NCBI RefSeq assembly: GCF_023703465.1
Contig: NZ_JAMQGP010000001.1
Coordinates: 434,001-498,000 of the forward strand
Direction: 5' to 3'
DNA: 64,000 nucleotides
DNA from: Echinimonas agarilytica
GTDB taxonomy: Bacteria; Pseudomonadota; Gammaproteobacteria; Enterobacterales; Neiellaceae
This document shows, piece after piece, positions 1-9,053 of the stretch; position 1 is the first letter of the stretch, and every line of letters starts with the position of its first letter. The translations under genes were made by a program, and so were the position numbers. Below the pieces are notes generated by a model that saw only the letters and a program-made list of their open reading frames with translations, did no database searches and had not been told where the DNA came from.

Positions 1-1
1 T

Positions 2-181
2 GAGGTGGCGAGCATGCTTGTAACGCACAGGAAGGCCGCCAATTGCCAGCGTAAACTGACAAATGGTTTTGCGCTGAACTCAGAGCTGAATTCCTTTAGC
101 TTGAGTGCATCGGATCTTGTGACCAACGACCTTCCTCAATTGGCGACACTAGGCCGCTTTAAACGCAACTTCGTGCTTTAA
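2..181 (+). CDS. C-terminal fragment of an unidentified protein
   Basis: An open frame runs from the window edge to a TAA at 179-181 and gives 59 residues ending in RFKRNFVL. It is the tail of a gene that starts outside the window. No motif in this piece lets me name a family. It is followed by a 278-bp gap before glnK, so it is probably a separate transcription unit. The only support is an uninterrupted frame up to the stop, with no other candidate gene over these bases. Confidence 0.45.
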   Translation, partial: EVASMLVTHRKAANCQRKLTNGFALNSELNSFSLSASDLVTNDLPQLATLGRFKRNFVL

Positions 182-318
182 GCGTAGAAGATGCAAAAGA
201 ATTACTCCAATAAAAGGAGATCATTTAATGTTTTGTTAAATAATTGTTGTTGACTGTGACGGGGGACAATTATGTGTACGGAATAATTTATTATCTTAAG
301 CAGTCGTAAAAATTGACC

Positions 319-333
319 TGGCAACGTTAGCGC
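319..333 (+). promoter_or_regulatory. candidate sigma-54 promoter for glnK-amtB
   Basis: The sequence TGGCAACGTTAGCGC has the invariant GG and GC dinucleotides 12 bp apart, as in the sigma-54 -24/-12 consensus, and a good TGGCA block. The -12 block is poor because TTGC is replaced by GCGC. It lies about 115-125 bp upstream of glnK, and nitrogen-regulated sigma-54 control is common for glnK-amtB. This is the only notable element I see in the 278-bp gap at 182-459. Confidence 0.3.
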
Positions 334-459
334 GTATGCCACATAAAAACAGGCAATCTTACGACTGAGAGGAAAATAAAATTGTGAGAAGTGTGTTTTG
401 CACTTCAAATGACCCGGCTGCTGCTCAAGTGGCTTGCGAAAAATTAGGAAAGACAATTC

Positions 460-798
460 ATGAAATTGATAACTGCAATTATCAAACCCTATAAGCTTGA
501 AGATGTGCGTGATGCGCTCTCAAGTGTTGGTGTTTTGGGATTGACGGTCACCCAAGTAAAAGGGTTTGGACGTCAAAAAGGACACAATGAACTTTATCGT
601 GGAGCCGAGTATCAAGTTGATTTCGTGCCAAAAATTAAGTTAGAGATCGCTGTGAATACGGATCGTGCTGAGCATGTGGTGGAAACTATTGTTGAGGCCG
701 CCAAAACAAACAGCATTGGCGACGGCAAAGTATTTGTTACGCCTATCGAGCAAGTGGTTCGTATCCGAACCGGTGAAACCGATCACGACGCTCTCTAA
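460..798 (+). CDS. glnK: PII nitrogen regulatory protein GlnK
   Basis: A 112-residue PII signal protein of normal family length, starting with the typical MKLITAIIKPYKL. The T-loop segment RGAEYQVDFVPK carries Tyr51, the site uridylylated by GlnD in Proteobacteria, and the C-terminal segment GDGKVFVTPIEQVVRIRTGE is present. PII proteins bind ATP/ADP and 2-oxoglutarate and report nitrogen status. The gene lies 32 bp upstream of amtB in the same direction, the classical glnK-amtB pair, in which GlnK plugs the ammonium channel when nitrogen is plentiful. The pairing is why I use glnK rather than glnB. Confidence 0.95.
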   Translation: MKLITAIIKPYKLEDVRDALSSVGVLGLTVTQVKGFGRQKGHNELYRGAEYQVDFVPKIKLEIAVNTDRAEHVVETIVEAAKTNSIGDGKVFVTPIEQVVRIRTGETDHDAL

Positions 799-830
799 AT
801 TGACCATTCATAATTTTTGGAATACATAAA

Positions 831-2117
831 ATGACACGATTATTTCTCGCGGTAGCGCTGTTAGGCTTGCCGTGCCTCTCCTTTGCCGAGGACGTTCTAG
901 ACGGCGGCAACACGGCCTGGATTTTGACGGCAACTGCGTTAGTCTTGATGATGACATTACCCGGCTTATCACTGTTTTATGGTGGGCTAGTTCGTAGTAA
1001 GAACGTGCTGTCGGTACTCATGCAATGCTTTGCGATTGCATGTATTGCTTCTGTACTTTGGTTGCTGTTTGGTTACAGCATAGCGTTTGGAGAGGTGACA
1101 CACGGTTTCTTCGGGGGCCTTGATCAAGCATTCTTCAAAGCTATTTCTGAAGATTCAGTGAGTGGCGGCATTCCCACATCTTTGTTTGCCTTATTTCAAA
1201 TGACGTTTGCTATTATTACGCCAGCACTGATCATTGGTGGTTTTGCTGAACGCATGCGTTTCAGCGCGATGTTTTTATTTTCTGCCGTTTGGTTGATTTT
1301 AGTGTACGCACCGATCACACACTGGGTGTGGGGCGGTGGTTGGTTAGGCGAGATGGGGCTTCTCGACTTTGCTGGTGGTACCGTGGTTCACGTCACCGCG
1401 GGTGTGGCTGCGTTGGTTGCTGCAATTGTCTTAGGTCCACGCAAAGGCTTCCCTCATCAAGCGATGCCGCCACACAACCTGACCATGACTGTATGTGGCG
1501 CAGGGATGCTGTGGGTCGGTTGGTTTGGTTTTAACGGCGGCTCTGCGTTAGCGGCCAATGGTGATGCAGCGATGGCGATGACCGTTACGCATATTTCTGC
1601 GGCTGCAGGCTCAATTGCTTGGATGGCAATGGAGTGGATCAAATATGGCAAACCTTCTGTATTGGGTATTGTGACTGGTATGGTTGCGGGCTTGGGTACG
1701 ATTACCCCTGCTTCTGGTTTCGTCGGTCCAATGGGCGCGCTTGTGATTGGTCTTTCTGCGGGGGTGATTTGCTACTATGCAACGCACTTGATTAAGCGTA
1801 AATGGCACATTGATGACTCATTAGACGTGTTCCCTGTGCACGGCGTAGGTGGCATTTTAGGGACTTTATTGGCGGCGGTTTTTGCGTCATCTGAATTAGG
1901 TATATTCAGCGGTCAAGGGCTTGCTGAAGGCGTAACAATTGGTGATCAATTCGTTGTTCAAGCCATTGGTGTGGCTTCTACATTTGCTTATACCGCAGTG
2001 GTCACTTTTATCTTGCTGAAGGTGATTGGTGTAATGGTTCCGTTGCGTGTTTCTGAAGAAGAGGAAACGCAAGGCTTAGACTTAACGTTGCATGATGAGC
2101 GTGGTTACGATCTGTAA
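831..2117 (+). CDS. amtB: ammonium transporter AmtB
   Basis: A 428-residue Amt/Rh-family ammonium channel. It begins with a signal peptide (MTRLFLAVALLGLPCLSFA) followed by about eleven hydrophobic segments. The two pore histidines are visible in THWVWGGGW (near residue 165) and FPVHGVGG (near residue 335), as is the signature segment around DFAGGTVVHVTAGVAALVAA. It conducts ammonia across the inner membrane for assimilation. It is co-directional with glnK and is closed by an intrinsic terminator, so glnK-amtB is probably a two-gene operon. Confidence 0.95.
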   Translation: MTRLFLAVALLGLPCLSFAEDVLDGGNTAWILTATALVLMMTLPGLSLFYGGLVRSKNVLSVLMQCFAIACIASVLWLLFGYSIAFGEVTHGFFGGLDQAFFKAISEDSVSGGIPTSLFALFQMTFAIITPALIIGGFAERMRFSAMFLFSAVWLILVYAPITHWVWGGGWLGEMGLLDFAGGTVVHVTAGVAALVAAIVLGPRKGFPHQAMPPHNLTMTVCGAGMLWVGWFGFNGGSALAANGDAAMAMTVTHISAAAGSIAWMAMEWIKYGKPSVLGIVTGMVAGLGTITPASGFVGPMGALVIGLSAGVICYYATHLIKRKWHIDDSLDVFPVHGVGGILGTLLAAVFASSELGIFSGQGLAEGVTIGDQFVVQAIGVASTFAYTAVVTFILLKVIGVMVPLRVSEEEETQGLDLTLHDERGYDL

Positions 2118-2150
2118 CCGAAGCTTGTTTTAGAACGAGTTATAAATTAA

Positions 2151-2178
2151 ATGCCGGACACTTGTCCGGTATTTTTTT
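2151..2178 (+). terminator. intrinsic terminator after amtB
   Basis: The inverted repeat ATGCCGGACA / TGTCCGGTAT has a minimal loop and one G-T wobble. It is followed at once by seven T residues at 2172-2178. It lies 34 bp after the amtB stop. Confidence 0.9.
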
Positions 2179-2220
2179 ATCTGTTATCCCTGTCATTTAA
2201 CCTTGCGATGAGACAACACA

Positions 2221-2730
2221 ATGCTCGATATTTTACCTGACTTGTTTGATCAACACGCACAGCAATTGCAATGGTTACCCATTCAATGGTGTGACTTTGG
2301 TGGCGTACCTACGTTTTATGGTGAAGTTCAGACGGTGCGCTGTTTTGAAGATAACAGTCGTGTGAAAGAAGTGTTGGCCATGCCGGGGCGAGGAAGAGTG
2401 TTACTCGTTGATGGCGGAGGCTCGCTCAACAGAGCGTTGCTCGGAGACCTTATTGCGCAAAGCGCTCAGGATTGCGGTTGGGCGGGAGTCGTTATTTTAG
2501 GAGCGGTACGCGATGTTCATGCATTGAAAGGAATGTCGTTGGGAATTAAAGCGTTAGGTGCATGCCCAATTAAAACGCAACGCAAAGGTATTGGAGAGCT
2601 GGATTGTGTCCTTCATATTGAAGGCGTGGCGGTGAATTCCGGCGACTATGTTTATGCTGATCGCCACGGTATTGCGATTAGTTCCACAGCGTTTCATATT
2701 GATAGTGAAGGGGCTATAAAAGAGTGGTAG
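2221..2730 (+). CDS. rraA: RraA, regulator of RNase E activity
   Basis: A 169-residue protein colinear with E. coli RraA. The N-terminal FGGVPTFYGEVQTVRCFEDN, the central GRGRVLLVDGGGSLNRALLGD, GAVRDV and the C-terminal SGDYVYADRHGI blocks are all recognisable. RraA forms a trimeric ring that binds the C-terminal scaffold of RNase E and DEAD-box helicases and inhibits RNA decay. It stands alone between the amtB terminator and a small gene in the same direction. Enzyme members of the wider family (HMG/CHA aldolases) are an alternative, but length and the sequence blocks favour RraA. Confidence 0.88.
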   Translation: MLDILPDLFDQHAQQLQWLPIQWCDFGGVPTFYGEVQTVRCFEDNSRVKEVLAMPGRGRVLLVDGGGSLNRALLGDLIAQSAQDCGWAGVVILGAVRDVHALKGMSLGIKALGACPIKTQRKGIGELDCVLHIEGVAVNSGDYVYADRHGIAISSTAFHIDSEGAIKEW

Positions 2731-2807
2731 TCTCTTGTTAAAATAAAATCACAATATACCGTAGTCGTGATGCACGAGATCATAACGCGCTCACAGGGAG
2801 AGTCTTC

Positions 2808-3044
2808 ATGAACACATTGCAAGTTACCGTCTTATACTTCACCGACTCCGATCTTCGCTTAAGAGATGAAAGCTTGGAGCTGGAAGTTGGAAATGGCGGC
2901 CGTGCGATTATTCCTCGTGGCTACAAAGATGGAAAGCAAATTGTTGCTGTGCTTGCCGGCGAGTGCCATTTACTCAACCGGATCGGCGATCGAGTCTTAC
3001 CTATTTCATCCGCCTCAATTGCGCATCAAGTCGACTTCGAATAA
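2808..3044 (+). CDS. small TIGR02922/DUF2375-type conserved protein
   Basis: A 78-residue protein with a good upstream GGGAGA ribosome site. Its layout (N-terminal VTVLYFTD strand, GGRAIIPRGYKDGKQIVAVLAGECHLLNRIGDRV) matches the small TIGR02922 family of marine Alteromonadales as I remember it. No function is known for that family. There is no signal peptide, so it should be cytoplasmic. It is followed by the convergent XylR-type regulator gene. The family call rests on memory of the pattern and should be treated as probable. Confidence 0.7.
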   Translation: MNTLQVTVLYFTDSDLRLRDESLELEVGNGGRAIIPRGYKDGKQIVAVLAGECHLLNRIGDRVLPISSASIAHQVDFE

Positions 3045-3078
3045 CACCTCAACGCACGCGACAGTAGACGGCCATCCT

Positions 3079-4260
3079 TTAACCTTCAGAAAGCTTTTTC
3101 TTATGGTTTTTGTTTCGATACTCTTTGGGTGTGTATCCAAAGTTCTTACTAAACACAGCATACATGTATTGTAGTGACGGATAGCCGCATAGCTCGGCGA
3201 TCTCTCGCGTAGGTAACATGGTGGAACTCAACAATCGTTGTGCTCGGGTAATCTTTGCCTGATGAATTTCGTGATGGATAGAATGGCCTCGTTCATTTTT
3301 AAAGCGTGCCTCTAAGTTGGACCGGCTCACGCCTAGATGCTGCGTAATATCACTTACCTTTATCCCTTGGGTTGCATGTTGGCGAATGAACTGCATGGCT
3401 TCGATCACCAGTTTGTCATTGAGTGAAGTGAATTCAGTGCTTTGTTTGGCCACTAAATTGCTGGGGCCAAATTTGATGATGTTTGGCGATGTGGTTTGCC
3501 CTTGCAGCATCAAGTGTAAAGTCTTCGCGGCCTGGTACCCCATTTCTTGATTGCTTTGAACCACTGAACTAAGACTGATTCGGTGCAAGTGGCGAGTAAT
3601 GTCATCATCATCAACCCCGATCACCGCAAGCTGATCTGGCACCGCAATTTCGGCTTGTTGAGCTGCGAGTAATACAGAACGAGCGCATGAATCGTTGGCC
3701 GCGATCAAGCCAATAGGTAAATCAAGACTCGTCAACCATTGGGCAATATCCGAGATATGTTCGTGCGGGCTGTTAAAGCCACTTTCGGGGGCTCGATAAA
3801 TATTCAGAGGCTGCCCTTGTGCGTTTGATAGCTGAATAAGCGCGCGTTCACGTTCACCGATCCACCGTGTGGACGGAGTTTCCGTAGGGCCATAAAATGC
3901 AACACGATGAAGTCCACGGTCGGTTAAGTGCTGATAGGCTGCATTCATAAGTGCATAGTTGTCTGACGCGACAAATGGTCGGTGAGGGTAGGCCAATTCA
4001 TTTTCGTAGCTACTACCCACAGCCACCATAGGCTTGGTGTAATCTCTCAAACGCTCTCGTATATCCGGGTGATCAAAGTCGGCGATTACAGCATCTCCTA
4101 AGCATTCATCAATTGGGCCGACACATTGCGTAACATCGGTTTCGATATGCATGCTCCAATCGAGCTGAATAGCCTGTAAATATTGGCCAATTCCTTCAAT
4201 GATTAGTCGGTCAAAATACTGATTTGGATTGAACAGAAGTGTAATTTTTTTATGATTCAT
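3079..4260 (-). CDS. xylR: XylR-type AraC-family transcriptional regulator
   Basis: The architecture is that of E. coli XylR: an N-terminal LacI/PBP1-like sensor domain (residues about 1-275) followed by an AraC-type double helix-turn-helix domain (about 285-393). Near-identical blocks include VIADFD, YQAAKTLHLML, FIRQHATQGIKVSDITQHLGV and EIAELCGYPSLQYMYAVF. XylR binds D-xylose and activates xylose genes. I start at the ATG at 4260 (393 residues, E. coli 392) because this N-terminus aligns with MFTKRHRITLLF. A GTG at 4284 would add eight residues. No xylA/B/F genes are in the window, but the divergent neighbours are tal and tkt, the route by which pentoses enter glycolysis. That makes pentose-responsive control plausible but unproven. 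Confidence 0.88.
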   Translation of the reverse strand: MNHKKITLLFNPNQYFDRLIIEGIGQYLQAIQLDWSMHIETDVTQCVGPIDECLGDAVIADFDHPDIRERLRDYTKPMVAVGSSYENELAYPHRPFVASDNYALMNAAYQHLTDRGLHRVAFYGPTETPSTRWIGERERALIQLSNAQGQPLNIYRAPESGFNSPHEHISDIAQWLTSLDLPIGLIAANDSCARSVLLAAQQAEIAVPDQLAVIGVDDDDITRHLHRISLSSVVQSNQEMGYQAAKTLHLMLQGQTTSPNIIKFGPSNLVAKQSTEFTSLNDKLVIEAMQFIRQHATQGIKVSDITQHLGVSRSNLEARFKNERGHSIHHEIHQAKITRAQRLLSSTMLPTREIAELCGYPSLQYMYAVFSKNFGYTPKEYRNKNHKKKLSEG

Positions 4261-4756
4261 ATCGATTAAAATGTTGAATTTCACCCCGAGTGAAATTTAT
4301 TAGCAAAAAACTAAAAATAGCAATTTATTTAATGGAAGCGATCTCATAAGTTACGATTCGATGATTTGAACGCTTCGATTGCAGAAAAGTAAATAAAAAT
4401 TGCCAATGTGAGCATATTTATTCAAAAAGGTGTTACGTGTATGTACAATGTGCGCCCGGTCACGATCCAATGAATGGCATGCGTACTGTACCCGACTGGT
4501 TGGGACAGTAGTTGTTCATTAGGCGGAGCATTGAGCTTGCGTCTTGGGCTGTGTACCATCATGCCTCGCGAAGCGATCTCGTTCAATGACGAATGTGGAG
4601 ATTGGTTGATTCAAACTATTCTTGGATTATTTCCGACTTCGCGCCTTTTTTAGTGCAATGGGTCGACTAACTTATTGCACGGCATCCGACATATATCGTG
4701 TCGTGATGTTCAACATAACTGCGAATGTACAGTAACTAACTAAGTAGGATGTCCAC
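4261..4756. other. long divergent intergenic region between xylR and tal
   Basis: About 496 bp without a convincing gene. Next to xylR it is very AT-rich (4290-4335). Further on it contains two small adjacent hairpin-like inverted repeats, TCGC-GAA-GCGA near 4568 and TCGT-TCAATG-ACGA near 4580, and an imperfect palindrome starting CGACATATATCG near 4687, just upstream of tal. A 13-codon frame beginning near 4470 has no clear ribosome site. I recognise no known riboswitch. The region most likely holds the two promoters and a long tal leader. Confidence 0.5.
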
Positions 4757-5722
4757 ATGGCTAATATCCTTGAGCAACTCAAGCAAGTTACCACTGTGGT
4801 TGCGGACACTGGTGACGTTGATGCGATTGCTCGCTTCAAGCCCGAAGATGCCACAACCAACCCTTCTCTGATCCTTAAAGCTATGTCTTTAGAAACATAT
4901 AAAGACATGCTGAGCGACCTATACAAGTGGGCCGCAGAGCAAACCCAAGATGATGCAGAAGCTGTTGAGCTTGCTGCAGACAAATTGGTTGTTGCTATGG
5001 GTCAAGAAATCCTTAAGCAAGTTCCAGGTCGCGTATCAACAGAAGTTGATGCTCGCTTGTCTTTTGACACAGAAGCTAGCGTTGCGAAAGCTCACAAGTT
5101 GATTGCATTGTACGAAGAAGCAGGCATTAGCCGCGATCGCGTACTCATCAAACTCGCATCCACTTGGGAAGGTATCCGAGCTGCTGAGCAGCTCGAAAGC
5201 GAAGGCATTCAGTGTAACCTCACATTGTTGTTCAGCTTTGCACAAGCTCGCGCATGTGCTGAAGCGGGTGCATTCTTAATTTCTCCATTTGTAGGTCGTA
5301 TTTTAGATTGGTACAAAGCTGCCAACCCAGGTACAGAGTACGCTGCTGCTGAAGAGCCAGGCGTAATCGGCGTATCTGCAATCTATAACTACTACAAAGA
5401 ACATGGTTACAAAACTGTAGTGATGGGCGCAAGCTTCCGTAACGCAGGTGAAATCGTTGAATTGGCTGGTTGTGACCGCCTGACGATCAGCCCAGCATTG
5501 TTGGAAGAGCTTCAAGGCATGGAAGGATCGTTGGAAACTAAATTGTCTCCAGTTGCGGCTTCTAAGACAGTTGATGCTAAATTGACTGAAGCTGAATATC
5601 GTTTCCAACACAACTCTGACGCAATGGCTGTTGAGAAGTTGTCTGAAGGTATCCGTGGCTTTGTGAAAGACCAAGGCATCATGGAAGGTAACTTATTAGC
5701 CGGTATTCAAGCGGCTCGTTAA
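4757..5722 (+). CDS. tal: transaldolase
   Basis: A 321-residue class I transaldolase close to E. coli TalB (317 residues). It has the family N-terminus [16 protein letters not shown], the DATTNPSL motif near residue 35 and the active-site region [13 protein letters not shown], whose Lys forms the Schiff base. It moves a dihydroxyacetone unit from sedoheptulose-7-phosphate to glyceraldehyde-3-phosphate in the cytoplasmic pentose phosphate pathway. The stop is 9 bp before tkt, so the two are an operon. The AGGATG box at 4747-4752 serves as ribosome site. Confidence 0.97.
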   Translation: MANILEQLKQVTTVVADTGDVDAIARFKPEDATTNPSLILKAMSLETYKDMLSDLYKWAAEQTQDDAEAVELAADKLVVAMGQEILKQVPGRVSTEVDARLSFDTEASVAKAHKLIALYEEAGISRDRVLIKLASTWEGIRAAEQLESEGIQCNLTLLFSFAQARACAEAGAFLISPFVGRILDWYKAANPGTEYAAAEEPGVIGVSAIYNYYKEHGYKTVVMGASFRNAGEIVELAGCDRLTISPALLEELQGMEGSLETKLSPVAASKTVDAKLTEAEYRFQHNSDAMAVEKLSEGIRGFVKDQGIMEGNLLAGIQAAR

Positions 5723-5731
5723 GAGGTTTAC

Positions 5732-7723
5732 ATGGCATCTCGTAAAGATTTAGCAAATGCTATCCGTGCATTGAGCATGGACGGCGTTCAAGCAGCAAAC
5801 TCAGGTCACCCAGGTGCACCGATGGGTATGGCTGATATTGCAGAAGTTCTGTGGAATGATTTTTTAGACCACAACCCTGCAAACCCAGACTGGTTTAACC
5901 GCGACCGTTTCGTATTGTCAAACGGCCACGGCTCTATGTTGATTTATAGCTTGCTCCACTTGAGCGGCTACGACTTGGGTATCGAAGATCTCAAGCAATT
6001 CCGACAGTTGCACTCACGCACTGCGGGTCACCCAGAATATGGCTACGCACCTGGTATCGAGACCACTACCGGTCCTTTAGGCCAAGGTATTGCGAACGCT
6101 GTTGGTTTTGCTGCTGCAGAGAAAATCTTGGCCGCTAACTTCAACAAGCCTGGTTATGACGTTGTTGATCACTTCACTTATGCATTCATGGGTGATGGTT
6201 GTTTGATGGAAGGTATTTCGCACGAAGTTTGTTCTTTGGCGGGTACACTGAAGTTAGGCAAATTGATTGCGTTCTATGATGACAACGGCATCTCTATTGA
6301 TGGTGAAGTAGAAGGCTGGTTTACAGATGACACGCCTGCGCGCTTCCGTTCATACGGTTGGCAGGTCATTGATAACGTAGATGGCCACGACGCGGCTTCA
6401 ATTGCAGCGGCAATTGAACTTGCAAAAGCAAATACTGAACAACCTACCATCATCTGTTGCAAGACAGTGATTGGTTTCGGTTCGCCAAATAAAGCCGGCA
6501 GCCACGATTGTCACGGTGCTCCTTTGGGCGCTGATGAAATCAAAGCTTCTAAAGAAGCTTTGGGTTGGAAATACGGTGACTTTGAAGTTCCTGCTGACGT
6601 TTACGAAGGTTGGAATGGCAAAGCTGCTGGTAGCGAAAAAGAAGCTTCTTGGGATTCATTATTCGCGGCCTATGCTGCTGAATATCCAGCCGAAGCCGCT
6701 GAATTGAAGCGTCGTTCAACAGGTGAGTTGCCAGCGAACTGGGAAGAAGTTTCTTCTAAGATGTTGGCTAAATTTGCTGCGGAGCCAACGAAAGTTGCAT
6801 CGCGTAAAGCATCTCAAAATGTATTGGACGTGATTGGTGCTGAGTTACCTGAATTATTGGGTGGCTCTGCTGACTTGGCTCCTTCGAACTTGACGTTCCA
6901 CAAGAGCTCAAAGTCAATTACCGACAAAGATCCTGCCGGTAACTACTTGCACTACGGTGTTCGCGAGTTCGGTATGAGCGCAATGATCAATGGTTTGGCA
7001 CTGCATGGCGGTTTCATTCCTTACGGCGCAACTTTCTTAGTGTTCATGGAATATGCACGCAATGCGATCCGTATGGCTGCAATCATGAAGCAGCGTTTGG
7101 TTCACGTTTACACACATGACTCAATTGGTCTGGGTGAAGACGGCCCGACTCACCAACCTGTAGAGCAAGTGGCTAACTTGCGTAACACGCCAAACTTGAA
7201 CACATGGCGTCCATGTGATGAGTTTGAAACGGGTGTTGCATGGGTTTCTGGTATTGAGAAAACAGACGGACCTACTGCTCTGATCTTATCTCGCCAAGGC
7301 CTTGCTCCTATGGAACGTACAGCAGCTCAGCAAGCTGATGTAGCCAAAGGTGGTTATGTACTCGTTGACTCTGAAGGCGCTCCAGAAGTGATCTTAATTG
7401 CAACGGGTTCTGAAGTTGAGCTTGCAACACAAGCAGCAGCGACTCTGAAAGAACAAGGTAAAGCGGTACGCGTTGTATCTATGCCATGTACTTCAGTGTT
7501 TGATGCTCAAGATGCAGCATACAAAGAATCTGTATTGCCAGCTGCTGTAAGCAAGCGTGTTGCTGTTGAAGCATTGCACGTAGACTTCTGGTACAAATAT
7601 GTAGGTCTGAACGGTAAAGTGATCGGTATGAGCACTTACGGTGAATCAGCACCTGCCGCTGATCTTTACAAGCACTTCGGTATTACAGCTGATGCGGTTG
7701 TGGAAGCAGCAAACAGCTTATAA
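5732..7723 (+). CDS. tkt: transketolase
   Basis: A 663-residue thiamine-diphosphate transketolase of usual length. Landmarks are [18 protein letters not shown], the cofactor-binding GDGCLMEG...[10 protein letters not shown] with the GDG-N segment, and the pyrimidine-domain [17 protein letters not shown]. It exchanges two-carbon units between ketose donors and aldose acceptors. It follows tal by 9 bp with an AGAGG ribosome site and is closed by a strong hairpin terminator. The pair would allow pentose use and ribose supply. No oddities seen. Confidence 0.97.
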   Translation: MASRKDLANAIRALSMDGVQAANSGHPGAPMGMADIAEVLWNDFLDHNPANPDWFNRDRFVLSNGHGSMLIYSLLHLSGYDLGIEDLKQFRQLHSRTAGHPEYGYAPGIETTTGPLGQGIANAVGFAAAEKILAANFNKPGYDVVDHFTYAFMGDGCLMEGISHEVCSLAGTLKLGKLIAFYDDNGISIDGEVEGWFTDDTPARFRSYGWQVIDNVDGHDAASIAAAIELAKANTEQPTIICCKTVIGFGSPNKAGSHDCHGAPLGADEIKASKEALGWKYGDFEVPADVYEGWNGKAAGSEKEASWDSLFAAYAAEYPAEAAELKRRSTGELPANWEEVSSKMLAKFAAEPTKVASRKASQNVLDVIGAELPELLGGSADLAPSNLTFHKSSKSITDKDPAGNYLHYGVREFGMSAMINGLALHGGFIPYGATFLVFMEYARNAIRMAAIMKQRLVHVYTHDSIGLGEDGPTHQPVEQVANLRNTPNLNTWRPCDEFETGVAWVSGIEKTDGPTALILSRQGLAPMERTAAQQADVAKGGYVLVDSEGAPEVILIATGSEVELATQAAATLKEQGKAVRVVSMPCTSVFDAQDAAYKESVLPAAVSKRVAVEALHVDFWYKYVGLNGKVIGMSTYGESAPAADLYKHFGITADAVVEAANSL

Positions 7724-7741
7724 TTTAATTTATAAGTGATT

Positions 7742-7769
7742 AAAAATGGCGCCGTTGGGCGCCATTTTT
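7742..7769. terminator. bidirectional intrinsic terminator, tkt / binding-protein gene
   Basis: A 12-bp perfect stem (AAAAATGGCGCC / GGCGCCATTTTT) around a GTTG loop lies between two convergent genes. The A-run and T-run flanks provide a T-tract in either direction. Confidence 0.92.
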
Positions 7770-7785
7770 GTTTCTGCTAGCTCGC

Positions 7786-8661
7786 TTATAAGCTTCTCAC
7801 ATCTAACCAGAGTTCCTTACGATCCAGCGGTGTCTGCTTGGGTAAGTATGGATTATCGATACGCAGCACCGTGCGTTTTGCAACGTTCACTCGCCCCAGT
7901 GCATCTAGGATCAAAGGATGTGCTTTAAACCATTGGTCAAAACTTCCATCAGCAATGGCCATCTCAAAGGCTGTTTCAATATCTTGTGCCAAACCTTCAT
8001 TATTCTTTGAGGTATACAGATACATGGGCAATGGGTATACCAGCATCAAATTGTTTTCGACCGCTAGATTGAGTTCTGGTCGTGTAGCTATTTCAGAGAA
8101 TGGTTCGTGAACCGCTCTTGGAAAAAAATCAAAGCGCCCCCCTTCCAGCATGTGAAATAGGCTGAAGTACTTGACAGGATCGACGGTCGGAATGCCTGCG
8201 TTTTTAAGGACGGGCGTATCGGCCCAAAAGCGGCCTTGCCCAGCGCGGAGATTCTGTAAGTCTGTCAGTGATGTAATTTTGGCAAAACGATTTTGGTCTG
8301 TATCTCGAATAATGAACACACGGTGCCCCAATAACCCTTTTAGAATAGGAATGCGTATGGGTCTTAGGTTTTGCTCTAACTCTTCATTTGTTGCAAAAGA
8401 AGCAAACGATATATGTCCACTGTCGAGCTCGGAGATCTGGCGATTGACCGACATCTGCTGAAACTCGATCGCGTTGTAATTATATTCTTTATCAAGTTTG
8501 CTCAACAGAAATTGAACCAGTTCCAGCGGGTATTTGTCTTTAGGTTCTTCAGCGGGAAAGTAATGAATGGTTGTGGAGGCGGAAATTTGAAAACTGATTG
8601 TGCAAATAATGGCGACAATACAGTGTTTGGCTGTTTGACGCAGGTTGAAGTTCTTTGCCAT
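7786..8661 (-). CDS. periplasmic solute-binding protein, family 3-like (orphan)
   Basis: A 291-residue exported protein with a signal peptide ending near SFQISAS. It resembles the type-2 periplasmic binding fold of the amino-acid-binding (SBP_bac_3) group: an early strand TTIHYFPAEE, a central LTDLQNLRAGQGRFWADTPVLKNAGI hinge-like block and a late EPFSEIATRP-ELNLAVE segment. No permease or ATPase gene is adjacent, so it may serve a distant transporter, a sensor or a signalling role. A LacI-type operator-like site (8700-8713) lies about 40 bp upstream of its start, tying it to the neighbouring carbohydrate locus. The ligand is unknown. Confidence 0.7.
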   Translation of the reverse strand: MAKNFNLRQTAKHCIVAIICTISFQISASTTIHYFPAEEPKDKYPLELVQFLLSKLDKEYNYNAIEFQQMSVNRQISELDSGHISFASFATNEELEQNLRPIRIPILKGLLGHRVFIIRDTDQNRFAKITSLTDLQNLRAGQGRFWADTPVLKNAGIPTVDPVKYFSLFHMLEGGRFDFFPRAVHEPFSEIATRPELNLAVENNLMLVYPLPMYLYTSKNNEGLAQDIETAFEMAIADGSFDQWFKAHPLILDALGRVNVAKRTVLRIDNPYLPKQTPLDRKELWLDVRSL

Positions 8662-8699
8662 TACTATTACCTCTGAGTGTTATGTAACTAACTAATCGT

Positions 8700-8713
8700 T
8701 GTTACCGATACCA
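8700..8713. promoter_or_regulatory. LacI-type operator-like site 1
   Basis: TGTTACCGATACCA matches the local consensus TGTTAnCGnTAnCA at nearly every defined position. It lies about 40 bp upstream of the start of the binding-protein gene, a position suited to repression. It is one of six such sites in this locus. Confidence 0.5.
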
Positions 8714-8747
8714 TTTATATTCCCATTTGTGGTTCATTATTTGTGAG

Positions 8748-8765
8748 AGGTTAAACGTTTAACCT
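8748..8765. promoter_or_regulatory. 18-bp perfect palindrome
   Basis: AGGTTAAACGTTTAACCT is a perfect 18-bp palindrome with a central CG, the style of LacI/PurR-family operators. Its sequence differs from the TGTTAnCG set, so another regulator may use it. It lies between the divergent binding-protein and lacI-type genes. Confidence 0.5.
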
Positions 8766-9004
8766 TAAACGATAGGTCTGTTTACGGTGATTGAACTTTG
8801 GATTTGAGAGGTGGATCGATTGAGGCTTCACTGATAGATTGCAAATGTGACCCGAATCACTAAAGTGGTGATCATGACCTAGAATTACATCGATTTATTG
8901 CTGAATTGAATGACAATTTGCGGCATCATTACAGAATCAATATTTATATTGCAGCTATGATGGCATTTATAGTGAATGCCACCTGAACTATGGCAACTCC
9001 TTTT

Positions 9005-9018
9005 TGTTATCAGTAACA
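9005..9018. promoter_or_regulatory. LacI-type operator-like site 2
   Basis: TGTTATCAGTAACA is an inverted repeat with TGTTA/TAACA arms. It lies 35 bp upstream of the LacI-family gene start, as expected for autoregulation. Its centre differs from the consensus CG, so it may be a weaker site. Confidence 0.45.
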
Positions 9019-9053
9019 GCAAAGGACTGGTTTGACGAATAAATGGAAGTGAA

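Noticed and set aside
319-335. A GTTAGCG half-site upstream of glnK resembling the LacI-type motif
   Set aside because: The second half does not match and the gene has no link to the sugar locus. A similar GTTAGCG at about 30790 lies inside a coding region.
4470-4512. A 13-codon leader peptide before tal
   Set aside because: No ribosome site, no run of regulatory codons and no attenuator hairpin directly after it.
4733-4743. TAACTAACTAA, also present at 8685-8695
   Set aside because: It is short, low-complexity and found before unrelated genes; likely coincidence.
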